A stretch of DNA of 64,000 nucleotides, from contig DATGMP010000130.1 in NCBI GenBank assembly GCA_035293565.1, positions 62,001 through 126,000 on the forward strand. Reading direction: 5' to 3'. Source of the DNA: DATGMP01 sp035293565 (GTDB taxonomy: Bacteria; Pseudomonadota; Alphaproteobacteria; BOG-932; Roseiterribacteraceae). Of the stretch, positions 18,465 through 26,595 are shown piece after piece; position 1 is the first letter of the stretch; each line of letters begins with the position of its first letter. The notes below the pieces were generated by a model, which saw only the letters and a list, made by a program, of their open reading frames with translations, was not told the DNA's origin and searched no databases. The position numbers were made by a program, and so were the translations under genes.

Positions 18465-19442
18465 TCAGAATTTGCGCTTCAGCCAGTCGATCATGATGCG
18501 GTTGGTCTCCGCCGGCTGCTCCTGCTGGGTCCAGTGGCCGCAATCTTCGATGATATAACGTTCCACGTCGTCGCAGATCTGCGGCAGGCTGTCGGTCATC
18601 GACGGATCGCAGATATAGTCGTTGCGCGCGCAGATCATCAGCGCCGGCACCTTGACCCTCGGCGGCACGCCCGGCGGGAAGGCCTGCTCCTGCACCTTCC
18701 AGTTCTTGACGATGCTGCGATACCAGTTGAGCCCGCCGCCGAAGCCTTTCTTGGCATAGGCGTTGGCGAAATAGTCAAGTTCGTCTTGCGTCAGGAAGAC
18801 CTTGCCCGGCCAGCTCTTCTCGTCATCCTTGAACCAGTGGATGAAGGACATGCTTTCCGGGTCGTGCTTCTTGGAGCGCGATAGGTTCGTCCCGTTGCCG
18901 GTGTCGCGCCGCATGAAGAAGCGGAAGGAGCGACGCGTGTCCTGGTTCAGCTCCTCCTCGCACTGCTTCGTCTTGAAATAAGCGACGTAGTTCCGCGGCC
19001 CGTAGAGATCGAGATACATCTTCTCGGGATCTCCGGGGATGTAGGCGAAGGGCGTATTGAGCGTGATGACGCCGGCGATCGATTTCGGCTGATAGAAGGG
19101 GATCGTCCACGAAACGAAGCCGCCGAAATCATGGCCGGCGACGACGCCTTTCTCATAGCCCGCATCCGCGATCAGGCCGGCGACGTCCTTCGTGATCTCC
19201 GCCATGTTGTAGGCTTCCGGATCCGCCGGGCCGCCGGATTGGCCGTAACCGCGGAGATCGGGAGCCATGACGTGATAGCCGGCCTCGGCCAGCGGCTGCA
19301 GCTGATGCCGCCACGAGAAGCCGAGCTCCGGGAAGCCGTGACAGAGTACGACGCAGACATCCTTGGTCCGCTCGACGGGCTTCGCCTCGAACACCGCGAG
19401 GCGGACGCCGTTGGTCTCGACGAAGCGCGGCTCGGGAAACAT
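18465..19442 (-). CDS. Alpha/beta hydrolase, epoxide-hydrolase-like
   Basis: A 325-residue alpha/beta hydrolase. The oxyanion motif HGFP is at residues 35-38, the nucleophile is Asp105 in GHDFGGF as in epoxide hydrolases and haloalkane dehalogenases, and the base is His303 in DCGHWTQQE. ATG 19442 has TGAGGTG upstream. Water is added to an epoxide, or a halide is displaced, in the cytoplasm. It sits third in the operon of two small exported proteins and two SDRs, which suggests epoxide to diol to ketone steps; the substrate is unknown. Confidence 0.88.
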   Translation of the reverse strand: MFPEPRFVETNGVRLAVFEAKPVERTKDVCVVLCHGFPELGFSWRHQLQPLAEAGYHVMAPDLRGYGQSGGPADPEAYNMAEITKDVAGLIADAGYEKGVVAGHDFGGFVSWTIPFYQPKSIAGVITLNTPFAYIPGDPEKMYLDLYGPRNYVAYFKTKQCEEELNQDTRRSFRFFMRRDTGNGTNLSRSKKHDPESMSFIHWFKDDEKSWPGKVFLTQDELDYFANAYAKKGFGGGLNWYRSIVKNWKVQEQAFPPGVPPRVKVPALMICARNDYICDPSMTDSLPQICDDVERYIIEDCGHWTQQEQPAETNRIMIDWLKRKF

Positions 19443-19449
19443 GATCACC

Positions 19450-19968
19450 TCATTCGCCGGAGGGCATCGCCACGAAAAATACGGTGAAGCCGGTGCCGCC
19501 TTCGTCATGAGTCGTATGACCCTTGCCGACCGGATCCTCGACCATGGCGAGATCGCCGGCTCGGAGCTCATAGGCGGAGCCGTCCATGCAGCCGCCGGCC
19601 GAGTACCCGTCCATGGTGAAGGTCAGCTGATGCTGATGCGCCGGGTCGTTGTGATAGCCGGTCGTGAAATGCGGCGGGAATCCGCGAATCAGAACTTCAG
19701 CAGCCGCGTTTTCAAAATAGACTGTCGCGCCCTTTGGGACGATCGAATCCGGCGCCTCGGCGACAGGAGCGCCGGGATAGACGAACCGGCCGGCATGCGT
19801 GTTGCCGTTGCCATCGGTGTAGATGCGCACGCCATGGATCGACTTCTTGTCCTTCGACATGAAACCGCCCGTCGGTTCGGCTGCCGCCGGGGCATCGTTC
19901 GCCGCGGCCAGCGCCAACCCGAGGCCGGCGAAGGTGCGGCCGATGTTTTTCAGGCCTTCTCTGTCCAT
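19450..19968 (-). CDS. Cupin-fold protein, possibly exported
   Basis: A 172-residue protein with His-rich cupin strands: TTGYHNDPAHQHQLTF and GKGHTTHDEGG suggest metal binding. The N-terminus MDREGLKNIGRTFAGLGLALAAANDAP is hydrophobic with an A-rich tail and may be a signal sequence, though short of a clear cleavage site. It overlaps neither neighbour; gaps are 7 and 9 bp within the five-gene operon. It shares the cupin theme with the next gene, but the two proteins do not align obviously. Confidence 0.75.
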   Translation of the reverse strand: MDREGLKNIGRTFAGLGLALAAANDAPAAAEPTGGFMSKDKKSIHGVRIYTDGNGNTHAGRFVYPGAPVAEAPDSIVPKGATVYFENAAAEVLIRGFPPHFTTGYHNDPAHQHQLTFTMDGYSAGGCMDGSAYELRAGDLAMVEDPVGKGHTTHDEGGTGFTVFFVAMPSGE

Positions 19969-19977
19969 CGTCCGCTC

Positions 19978-20457
19978 CTATTCCGTGAGACGCACTTTGA
20001 TCGCCGTGAAGCCCTGCGGCCCGGCGATCTGGGAATGCGTGCCGCCCTCCTCGAAGATGATGATCGTGCCGCGCCCGCAATCGCGCTTGCCGGTGCCGGC
20101 GCGCACGGTCGTCGAACCGAGTACGACATAGAGCAGCTCGCCGCCCTTGCCGGGTGCGCGCTCCGCAATCTTGAGCCCGGGCGGGCAGGAGAAGATCGCG
20201 ACCTTGTCCGCCTTGTGCGTCAGGAATTGCATGAGCGGCGTGTTTGCCAGCTTCTGGCCCGGCTCGTCCCTCTCCTCGATCGCCGAAGGCTTGCCCACGG
20301 GCGCGGTCACATGCACGACCTTGATCGATGTGCGGTCGGGGGAAAGGATCGCAGCCAGCGGGTTGCTCGCCGCCGCGGCGTCGGCCCTTACCGCCGCCAT
20401 TGCTGCCAATGGGGCCGCCGCCCCTCCCGCCAGCACCGTCCGCCTGCCGATTCGCAT
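19978..20457 (-). CDS. Tat-exported cupin-like protein
   Basis: A 159-residue protein beginning MRIGRRTVLAGGAAAPLAAM, a twin-arginine signal (RRTVLAG) with an Ala-rich cleavage region, so it is probably exported folded to the periplasm. The mature part has cupin-type strands (LLYVVLGSTTVRAG, IIIFEEGGTHSQIAG). ATG 20457 follows GGGGGATC. It is the first gene of the operon and is divergent from the SDR at 20525 across 67 bp. It is possibly a metal-dependent enzyme acting before uptake. Confidence 0.8.
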   Translation of the reverse strand: MRIGRRTVLAGGAAAPLAAMAAVRADAAAASNPLAAILSPDRTSIKVVHVTAPVGKPSAIEERDEPGQKLANTPLMQFLTHKADKVAIFSCPPGLKIAERAPGKGGELLYVVLGSTTVRAGTGKRDCGRGTIIIFEEGGTHSQIAGPQGFTAIKVRLTE

Positions 20458-20524
20458 AATGATCCCCCGTTGTTTGGCCGCAGCATGGTAGAGGTAGCAA
20501 CGATCCGATCGGGGAGGAAGCATC

Positions 20525-21328
20525 ATGCCCGCATCGCTGTTCGCGGATACGGCCGACAAGGTGGCGCTGATCACCGGCGCCGGCTCGGGCATCGGGCGCG
20601 CGGTGACCCGGCGGCTCAAGGAGGAGGGGATCGGCCGGTTCGCGATCACGGATCGCAACGAGGCCGGCCTCGCCGAAACCGCGGAGATGCTGGGGCTCGG
20701 CCGGGATCGCGTGCTCTCCATTGTCGCCGACGTGACGGACGCCGACGGCTGGCGCGAGGCCGAGGCGCGGATCCGCGACCGCTTCGGGCGGCTCGATCTG
20801 GCGCTCGCCAATGCCGGCGTCACCACCTCCGGCACGATCGTCGACTATCCGATCGACGATTTCCGGCGGGTGATGGCGATCAATGTCGACGGGGTGTTCC
20901 TGACGCTGAAGAGCGCGCTCCGGCTGATCCGGGACGGCGGGCGCGGCGGCTCGGTGGTCGTCGTGTCGTCCGTCACCGGCATCAAGGCGCAGCCCGCGAC
21001 GGCGGCGTACGGCGCGTCGAAGGCCGCGGTGCTCCAGCTCGCCAAGGTCGCGGCCAAGGAACATGCCGCCGACAAGATCCGGGTCAACGCCATCCTCCCC
21101 GGCGGGGTCGAGACCCCGATCTGGTGGGACCAGCCCTCGTTTCGCGACCTCGTCGCCAAGACCGGCAGCGAGAAAGGCGCATTCGACACGCTGGCGGGAT
21201 GGACCACGCCGCTCGGCCGCTATTTCACACCCGACGAGATGGCCGGTCAGATCCTCTACCTGCTGTCCGATCTATCCGTGAACGTCACCGGCATCGGGCT
21301 GATCGCGGACGGCGGCTACACGATCTGA
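20525..21328 (+). CDS. Short-chain dehydrogenase/reductase
   Basis: A 267-residue classical SDR with TGAGSGIG near residues 18-25, NAG, the tetrad Asn in INVDG, and Y-x3-K in AAYGASKAA. ATG 20525 follows GGGGAGGAAGC. The C-terminal GIGLIADGGYTI is typical of FabG-like dehydrogenases. It is divergent from the Tat-cupin operon and so may share a regulatory region with it; the 67-bp gap holds no obvious operator apart from GATCCGATCGGGG near 20503. Confidence 0.88.
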   Translation: MPASLFADTADKVALITGAGSGIGRAVTRRLKEEGIGRFAITDRNEAGLAETAEMLGLGRDRVLSIVADVTDADGWREAEARIRDRFGRLDLALANAGVTTSGTIVDYPIDDFRRVMAINVDGVFLTLKSALRLIRDGGRGGSVVVVSSVTGIKAQPATAAYGASKAAVLQLAKVAAKEHAADKIRVNAILPGGVETPIWWDQPSFRDLVAKTGSEKGAFDTLAGWTTPLGRYFTPDEMAGQILYLLSDLSVNVTGIGLIADGGYTI

Positions 21329-21334
21329 CGGGCG

Positions 21335-21919
21335 CTATTTCCGGCATACGTAAGTGAAGGCGGGCGGCACGTTCCGCCAGACGACCGGCGTCATCGCCAC
21401 ATCGGCGAACTCGGCCTTCAGCCGGTTGCGGAAGGTCCAGGCGGAGGGCAGCAGGAATCCCTGAAGATAGGCGAAGCTGATGAAGACTCCGCCCGGCCGA
21501 AGCGTGCGGTGGATCGCGTGCAGGATCGCGTCGCGGTGCTTCTGGCGCAGCGTCGCCCAGGGCAGGCCCGAGACGATCGCGTCGGCGGCGTCGATGCCCT
21601 GTTCGGCCAGGATGTCCTCGGCATGCTCGGCGCTCTCGTGGAAGAAGGCGAGATGCGGGAAGCGCGCCGTCAGCGTCTTGTGAAAGGCGTCGTTGATCTC
21701 GATGCCGACATAGCGCGAATGGTGCTGGAGGTTGCGGGCGATCGCGGCGGTGACCACGCCGGCGCCGGGCCCGAACTCGACAATGGTATGGGCGCGATCG
21801 AAATCGATCGGCGCGATCATGCTCTCCGCCAGCTCGCGGCTGCTCGGCAGGATGGCGCCGACCGTGCGCGGATGCCGCCGGAACTGTATCAGGAATTGAA
21901 TTGCGTCGTCGTTTGCCAT
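21335..21919 (-). CDS. SAM methyltransferase, phospholipid N-methyltransferase (PmtA)-like
   Basis: A 194-residue class I methyltransferase. The N-terminal VGAILPSSRELAESM and motif I VEFGPGAGVVT match the PmtA/rRNA adenine dimethylase-like group, with GIEIND for the SAM ribose and SGLPW for the catalytic loop. PmtA methylates phosphatidylethanolamine to phosphatidylcholine. I would not give the symbol because closely similar orphan methyltransferases exist. It is convergent with the SDR at 20525 (6 bp) and divergent from the SRPBCC/ArsR operon. Confidence 0.82.
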   Translation of the reverse strand: MANDDAIQFLIQFRRHPRTVGAILPSSRELAESMIAPIDFDRAHTIVEFGPGAGVVTAAIARNLQHHSRYVGIEINDAFHKTLTARFPHLAFFHESAEHAEDILAEQGIDAADAIVSGLPWATLRQKHRDAILHAIHRTLRPGGVFISFAYLQGFLLPSAWTFRNRLKAEFADVAMTPVVWRNVPPAFTYVCRK

Positions 21920-21991
21920 GGGCTCCCGAGCCTTCGAGTCGAAGCTTTCTAACTGTGCAGGGCGGCGAAGACAATCAAGCTGTTATCCAAA

Positions 21992-22011
21992 GCGCAACAA
22001 AATGGTTGCGC
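21992..22011. promoter_or_regulatory. Palindrome 1, candidate ArsR operator
   Basis: GCGCAAC (21992-21998) and GTTGCGC (22005-22011) are perfect reverse complements with a 6-bp A/T-rich spacer. It lies about 47 bp upstream of the SRPBCC gene, in the expected promoter region. The same half-site CGCAAC occurs in a second palindrome at 22039-22056. Confidence 0.45.
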
Positions 22012-22038
22012 GATGCTCCCGTCTCGGCCATGCTCACC

Positions 22039-22056
22039 CGCAACCAGGAGGTTGCG
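22039..22056. promoter_or_regulatory. Palindrome 2, overlapping the SRPBCC ribosome-binding site
   Basis: CGCAACC-AGGA-GGTTGCG is a perfect 7-bp-arm palindrome whose spacer is part of the AGGAGG Shine-Dalgarno just before ATG 22058. As DNA it would bind a dimeric regulator; as RNA it could hide the ribosome site. The shared CGCAAC half-site with palindrome 1 favours an ArsR operator. Confidence 0.45.
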
Positions 22057-22057
22057 T

Positions 22058-22510
22058 ATGAACGACAGGATCGAAAAGAAAATCGCGCTCGCCGCCCCGG
22101 TCTCGCGGGTGTGGCGGGCGCTGACCGATCATCGCCAGTTCGGCGAATGGTTCCGCGTGAAGCTCGATGCGCCGTTCCGGCCGGGCGAGGTCGCGCGCGG
22201 CGCGATCACCCATCCCGGATATGAGCATGTGAAATGGGAAATGCGAGTCGAGACGATGGAGCCCGAGCGGCTCTTCGCCTTCACCTGTCATCCCTACGCG
22301 ATCGATCCCAATGTCGACTACTCCCATGAGCCCTCCACGCTCATCGAATTCCGCCTGGAGTCCAAGGACGGCGGCACGCTGCTCACGCTCACCGAATCCG
22401 GTTTCGACAAGATCCCGCCGGAGCGCCGCGCGGAGGCCTTCCGCATGAACGACCAGGGCTGGGCCCAGCAGATGACGAACATCCAGAGCCATGTCGACGG
22501 CCCGCGCTAG
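22058..22510 (+). CDS. SRPBCC family protein (AHSA1-like)
   Basis: A 150-residue START/Bet v1-fold protein. The N-terminal IEKKIALAAPVSRVWRALTDHRQFGEWF and C-terminal GWAQQMTNIQSHV are standard for the AHSA1-like SRPBCC family, which binds hydrophobic ligands in a central cavity. ATG 22058 follows AGGAGG inside a palindrome. It overlaps by 20 bp the ArsR gene downstream. Such SRPBCC-ArsR pairs are common; the ArsR partner usually represses the pair. Confidence 0.9.
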   Translation: MNDRIEKKIALAAPVSRVWRALTDHRQFGEWFRVKLDAPFRPGEVARGAITHPGYEHVKWEMRVETMEPERLFAFTCHPYAIDPNVDYSHEPSTLIEFRLESKDGGTLLTLTESGFDKIPPERRAEAFRMNDQGWAQQMTNIQSHVDGPR

Positions 22511-22835
22511 GCTGCGCGATCCGCTGGAAGCCCGGGCCGCGATCTTCGCGGCGCTGGGCGACCCGACGCGGCTGTCGCTGCTGACCCATCTGTCGCGCGG
22601 CGAGCCGCGCTCGATCACGCGCCTCGCCGAGCGCACGACGCTGACCCGCCAGGCCGTCACCAAGCATTTGCGCGTGCTGGAGGGCGCCGGCGTGGTGAAG
22701 AGCGTGCGCGCCGGCCGCGAAAGCCTCTTCGCCTTCAGGCCCGAGCCGCTCGAGGATCTGCGCGCCTTCCTGGAGCGCATCTCCGGCGAGTGGGACGTCG
22801 CGCTGACGCGGCTGAAGTCCTTCGTCGAGGAGTAG
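22491..22835 (+). CDS. ArsR-family winged-helix regulator
   Basis: A 114-residue winged-helix protein. The HTH core reads IFAALGDPTRLSLLTHLSRGEPRSITRLAERTTLTRQAVTKHLRVLEG, split here only for description; LGDPTRL and TRQAVTKHLRVLE are the diagnostic ArsR pieces. No metal-binding Cys pair is present, so the signal is not a classical metal. It overlaps the SRPBCC gene by 20 bp, implying coupling. Two CGCAAC palindromes upstream of the pair are probable operators for autoregulation. Confidence 0.9.
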   Translation: MSTARARLRDPLEARAAIFAALGDPTRLSLLTHLSRGEPRSITRLAERTTLTRQAVTKHLRVLEGAGVVKSVRAGRESLFAFRPEPLEDLRAFLERISGEWDVALTRLKSFVEE

Positions 22836-22842
22836 GCGGCCC

Positions 22843-23697
22843 TTACCCCTCCCACGCCGCGGTGGTCCACTCCCAGTGGCCGGGAGGCGGGGCGCCGACG
22901 ATGTTCAGCTCCTCGCGGATCTGCTCGATCTTCATCGGCAGATATTTGTGCCAGTCGGTCATGAAGAGCGGCTGGCGGAGTTGGTCGCCCATATCCATGC
23001 CCATGCGCATCCCGTTCATCATCTCGGTCATCAGAGCGGGATAATGCAGATGGGTCTTCATGATCACGGTCGACATCAGGAAGCCCGACATCAGGATCAT
23101 GCCGCTCACCAGCTCGGGCGAGAAATAGCGGTAATAGGATTTGATGTTGCAGGCGATGAGCGCCTGCTCGCCGACTGCGTTGGGGCCGAAGCCGGTCAGC
23201 ATGTGCTCCAGATCATGCGCCAGCAGCCGCTGCTTCTTCAGGTATTTGAAATCGGAGTCCGGCACCAGCGCGCGGTTGATGAAATTGAGCTCGAAGCCCG
23301 GCTGGGCCGAGAAATAGGCATAGGCCTTGCCGCCGAAGCTGTCGGGCTCATAGGCGGCCAGGTCCGACACCTTGAAATCGGTGAGCGCGCGGGTGTCGAG
23401 CCACTTCGCGAAGTCGGGCAGCCGCGCCTTATCCTTGGCGACCAGCCGGTCCATCTCGTCCTCGTCGGTGACCTCCAGCAGCGCCTGGGTGGTCTGATGG
23501 ATGAAGTAGGTCATCGGAACGTCCTTGCCGTTCCGCCTCAGCCCCTCCTGGGCATAGAGGTCGCGTAGCCGCGCATTGTTCAGGAATTTCGAGTTGGTCA
23601 GGATGACGCTGCCGAATTCCTCCAAGGGCTTGCGCTTGCCCTCCATATATTCGGCGTCGAGCTTGTCCAAATCGACTTTCGCCATATCCCCGGCCAT
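22843..23697 (-). CDS. Coq4 family protein
   Basis: A 284-residue homologue of Coq4. The diagnostic zinc motif HDxxH-x11-E is intact: H161, D162, H165 and E177 in HDLEHMLTGFGPNAVGEQA. Coq4 takes part in ubiquinone synthesis, removing carbon C1 of the head group in bacterial and human enzymes. The gene here is not next to other ubi genes but next to a P450, so it may be a paralogue for a different aromatic substrate. Start at ATG 23697 has GGGGAGG upstream. The N-terminal 60 residues are longer than in many Coq4 proteins. Confidence 0.85.
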   Translation of the reverse strand: MAGDMAKVDLDKLDAEYMEGKRKPLEEFGSVILTNSKFLNNARLRDLYAQEGLRRNGKDVPMTYFIHQTTQALLEVTDEDEMDRLVAKDKARLPDFAKWLDTRALTDFKVSDLAAYEPDSFGGKAYAYFSAQPGFELNFINRALVPDSDFKYLKKQRLLAHDLEHMLTGFGPNAVGEQALIACNIKSYYRYFSPELVSGMILMSGFLMSTVIMKTHLHYPALMTEMMNGMRMGMDMGDQLRQPLFMTDWHKYLPMKIEQIREELNIVGAPPPGHWEWTTAAWEG

Positions 23698-23771
23698 CGC
23701 GCACCTCCCCAGGAGCCATCCTTACAAGGATTATCGGCCCGCCCGCGCCGATTGCAAGGGGATCGGCCCTC

Positions 23772-23892
23772 GAACCGCCGAGACGCCAAGAACGCCGAGG
23801 GGTTGATCCGGTATGCGAACGTCGATCACAGGCTCCAAGTAATCCGATCTTGGCGACATCCGATCTTGACGTCCTTGGCGTCTTGGCGGTTC
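23772..23892. repeat. Imperfect inverted repeat with GCCAAG motif
   Basis: The left arm (from 23772) starts GAACCGCCGAGACGCCAAG and the right arm (23868-23892) is the reverse complement of GAACCGCCAAGACGCCAAG plus GACGTC. The interior contains no gene. A half copy, CGCCGAGGACGCCAAGGATC, is at 40961-40980. This GCCAAG-type repeat is found scattered in bacterial genomes, where one arm often sits upstream of genes as here, just before the P450 start. Confidence 0.6.
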
Positions 23893-23910
23893 AAGCTCTA
23901 CACTCCCCCC

Positions 23911-25128
23911 ATGCCGCAATGCCCGGTCCATAAGCCGCTGCTCGATTTCGAGACCTTCGCCCAGGGCACGCCGCGCGATTACATCGAGGCGCTGCGGGCG
24001 GGGCATCGCATCCTGTGGGAGCCCGATAACTACGCGACCGGCGGGCATTGGCTGCTGTTCCGGCAGGCCGACATCGATTACGTGCTGCGCACGACCGAGC
24101 TCTTCACCAGCACGCAAGGACCGATCCTGGAGGACATTCCGCCGGAGCTTCTGGCCTCCACGCAGATCACCTTCCTCGACCCGCCGGCGCATCGCCAATA
24201 CCGCTCGCTCGTCGAGTATGCCTTCCGCCCCGGCCTCTTGAAGGAGCGCGAGCCCGTCATGCGGCAGATGGCGCGCGAGATCATCGATCAGGTCATCGGC
24301 AAGGGCGAATGCGAGTTCATCTCCGAGGTCGCGATCCGCCTGCCGATGCGGGTCATGTATTATCTGCTGGGCGTGAAGCCCGAGGATGAGAGCACGGTGG
24401 TCGGCCTCACCAACACCATGCTGCTCGCCGACGATCCCGATTTCGCCGAAAACAGGGCCGCGGGCTTCCAGGCCTCGATGAAGCTGATCGAGTTCGGCGC
24501 CGCGCTCGCCGCCGACCACCGCGCCGATCCGCGCGACGACATCACGATGGAGGTGCTGAGCTCCGAGCTCGACGGCGAGCGGCTCGGCGATGTCGAGTTC
24601 GGACGCTTCTTCCTGTCGCTGATCGCCGGCGGGCTCGAGACCACGCGCAACACGCTCGGCTGGGCGATGGTGGAGTTCGTGCGCAACCCCGACCAGTACG
24701 CGAAGCTCCAGGGCGACCCGGCGCTGGTGCCGGGCGCGGTCGAGGAGATCCTGCGCTATCGCGGCCCCGTCGTTTATCTGCGCCGCACCGCGACCAGGGA
24801 CACCGAGCTCGCGGGCGAGCCGATCAAAAAGGGCGACAAGGTGATCTGCATGATCTCCGCCTGCAACCGCGACCCGGCGCTGTTCGACCGGCCGCATGAG
24901 TTCGACATCACGCGCAGCGTCGCCGACACGCGCCGCAACTACCGCACCTTCGGCGGCGGCCCGCATTACTGCCTCGGCATCCACCAGGCGCGCATGAACC
25001 TGACCGTGATGCTGGACGAGATCGCCCGCCGCATGACCAACCTCCGCCTGCTCGCAGAGCCCAAGCCCGCGCGCTCGCTGTTCATGGACGGCTTCAAGGA
25101 GCTGCGCCTGGGGTTCGAGGCGCGCTGA
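23911..25128 (+). CDS. Cytochrome P450
   Basis: A 405-residue soluble bacterial P450. The haem loop FGGGPHYCLG has the cysteine ligand near residue 354, the I-helix is GGLETTRNTL (oxygen activation Thr), and ExxR appears in EEILR. Start at ATG 23911 has a poor ribosome site; the frame is open to 23752 but that stretch is repeat sequence. It is divergent from the Coq4-like gene across a repeat. Electron donors (ferredoxin, reductase) are not in the window. The substrate is unknown; the E-T-T I-helix type is common in steroid and terpene P450s. Confidence 0.92.
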   Translation: MPQCPVHKPLLDFETFAQGTPRDYIEALRAGHRILWEPDNYATGGHWLLFRQADIDYVLRTTELFTSTQGPILEDIPPELLASTQITFLDPPAHRQYRSLVEYAFRPGLLKEREPVMRQMAREIIDQVIGKGECEFISEVAIRLPMRVMYYLLGVKPEDESTVVGLTNTMLLADDPDFAENRAAGFQASMKLIEFGAALAADHRADPRDDITMEVLSSELDGERLGDVEFGRFFLSLIAGGLETTRNTLGWAMVEFVRNPDQYAKLQGDPALVPGAVEEILRYRGPVVYLRRTATRDTELAGEPIKKGDKVICMISACNRDPALFDRPHEFDITRSVADTRRNYRTFGGGPHYCLGIHQARMNLTVMLDEIARRMTNLRLLAEPKPARSLFMDGFKELRLGFEAR

Positions 25129-25134
25129 CTCATG

Positions 25135-25803
25135 TCACGGCGGATCGTGCCCGCCCGATCCCGGATCGTCCATGAAATCGGCATCGGCCTCGGTCGGCAT
25201 GCGGCCATGCTCTTGCTGGAACTTGGCGAGCCGGTCCAGCTCCTCCTGGAGCAGGCGGTCGAGCTCCCCCTGATCGAGCAGCATCTCGTCCGTCATCCCG
25301 CCTCGCTGGCGCGACAGGCGCTCCGTCACACGCTCGACCAAGGGCGCGATCCGGCCGTCGGAATAGTCGTCGTAATCGTCGTAATCGCGAAAGAGATCGC
25401 AGAGCAGGCTCTTCAGGCTCTCCCGGTCGGTGCCGGGCAGCCGCCGCTTCACCTCGCGCCCGACCGCGGCGCGCAGAGTCCGGGCGGTCTCGCGGTTCCG
25501 GCTTCTCCAAGCCGCCATGGATTTGGGATCGCGCAAGCCCGCCGCCTCCTGCTCCAAGGCCACCAGCTGGCGGACCGAGCGCGTGATGCGGGTCATCGAG
25601 AGCGTGAGCGTGGCGCAGAGCTCGACCGCCTCGGGCGAAGGCTTGGCGCAGAGCTCGGCCTGCATCGTCGCGACCCGCTCGGCCATCTCCATCGAGAGCG
25701 CCCTGAGCCTTGCCAGATCGCCGAGCTGCGCGGCGACCCACTCCGCGCGCAGCGCGTGGTCCTGGTCTTCGGCCTCGTCGGCGATCGTCTCGGCTCCGTT
25801 CAT
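25135..25803 (-). CDS. Conserved hypothetical, helical
   Basis: A 222-residue helix-rich, charged protein, with heptad-like stretches (LARLRALSMEMAERVATMQAEL, LDQGELDRLLQEELDRLAKFQ) but no recognisable domain. The C-terminus is acidic (EADADFMDDPGSGG). The start ATG 25803 lacks a clear ribosome site; the frame also continues to a TTG at 25839. It begins where a small lower-GC insert with MT-A70 starts, so its 5' end may have been altered. No function can be assigned. Confidence 0.6.
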   Translation of the reverse strand: MNGAETIADEAEDQDHALRAEWVAAQLGDLARLRALSMEMAERVATMQAELCAKPSPEAVELCATLTLSMTRITRSVRQLVALEQEAAGLRDPKSMAAWRSRNRETARTLRAAVGREVKRRLPGTDRESLKSLLCDLFRDYDDYDDYSDGRIAPLVERVTERLSRQRGGMTDEMLLDQGELDRLLQEELDRLAKFQQEHGRMPTEADADFMDDPGSGGHDPP

Positions 25804-25849
25804 GGAACATAACATGAACATGGGCAGAGCGGGTTTCAAGGGGAGGACG

Positions 25850-25894
25850 ATGCCCAGTCCGAGAAAAAGTTTCGCTGTTGCAGAGTTTGTCTAA
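25850..25894 (+). CDS. 14-residue ORF, leader or truncated gene start
   Basis: ATG 25850 follows an excellent AAGGGGAGG ribosome site and encodes MPSPRKSFAVAEFV before a TAA. The coding reads like a real protein N-terminus (basic start, then an AVAEFV helix). It is in a different frame from the MT-A70 gene, whose own TTG start at 25933 has no good ribosome site. It may be the stub of a gene cut by a frameshift, or a leader that couples translation. Confidence 0.3.
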   Translation: MPSPRKSFAVAEFV

Positions 25895-25932
25895 TATGCC
25901 GACTCGAACAAAGATGAAACAGGCGAGTCGCG

Positions 25933-26595
25933 TTGGACAGCATTCATATCCCCGACCCTTCTTCAGATCTTCTTGGCTTTGCCGCCGGGAAGCGGTTCAG
26001 AACCATCATGGCGGACCCGCCGTGGCGGTTTCAGAATTCGACGGGGAAAGTCGCGCCGGAACATAAGAGGCTCAGCCGGTATGGTACGCTGACTCTCGAG
26101 GACATTAAGGCCCTGCCGGTCGCTAGCATCGCCCAGGATCCGGCGCATCTGTATCTCTGGGTCCCCAATGCTCTGTTGCCCGATGGACTCGCGGTCATGG
26201 AGGCTTGGGGCTTCACTTATAAATCCAATGTCGTCTGGCATAAGGTCAGAAAGGATGGCGGCTCCGACGGTCGCGGAGTCGGGTTCTATTTCCGCAACGT
26301 CACCGAACTCATTTTATTTGGTGTCCGCGGTAAGAATGCCCGCACGCTTGCTCCTGGCCGCCGCCAAGTGAACATGATCCAGACTCGAAAGCGCGAACAC
26401 TCGCGTAAGCCCGATGAGCAGTACGACATCATCGAGGCTTGTTCCCCAGGCCCCTTCATCGAGTTGTTCGGCCGCGGAATTCGAAAAGGCTGGGCGACCT
26501 GGGGAAACCAGGCTGACGATAACTACGAACCTACCTGGAAGACCTACGCGCATCACTCCCGCGCAGACCGCACCGAGCAGTTCCTAGTCGACTGA
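25933..26595 (+). CDS. MT-A70 family adenine-specific DNA methyltransferase
   Basis: A 220-residue N6-adenine methyltransferase of the MT-A70 group. The catalytic DPPW is at residues 28-31 (MADPPWRF), with LYLWVPN and VWHK in the following strands. There is no partner endonuclease nearby, so it is an orphan methylase of the kind seen in phages and mobile DNA. The only in-frame start is TTG 25933, after a TGA at 25915. Base composition is visibly lower in G+C than its neighbours. Its last 12 bp overlap the convergent DUF1214-like gene. Confidence 0.88.
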   Translation: MDSIHIPDPSSDLLGFAAGKRFRTIMADPPWRFQNSTGKVAPEHKRLSRYGTLTLEDIKALPVASIAQDPAHLYLWVPNALLPDGLAVMEAWGFTYKSNVVWHKVRKDGGSDGRGVGFYFRNVTELILFGVRGKNARTLAPGRRQVNMIQTRKREHSRKPDEQYDIIEACSPGPFIELFGRGIRKGWATWGNQADDNYEPTWKTYAHHSRADRTEQFLVD

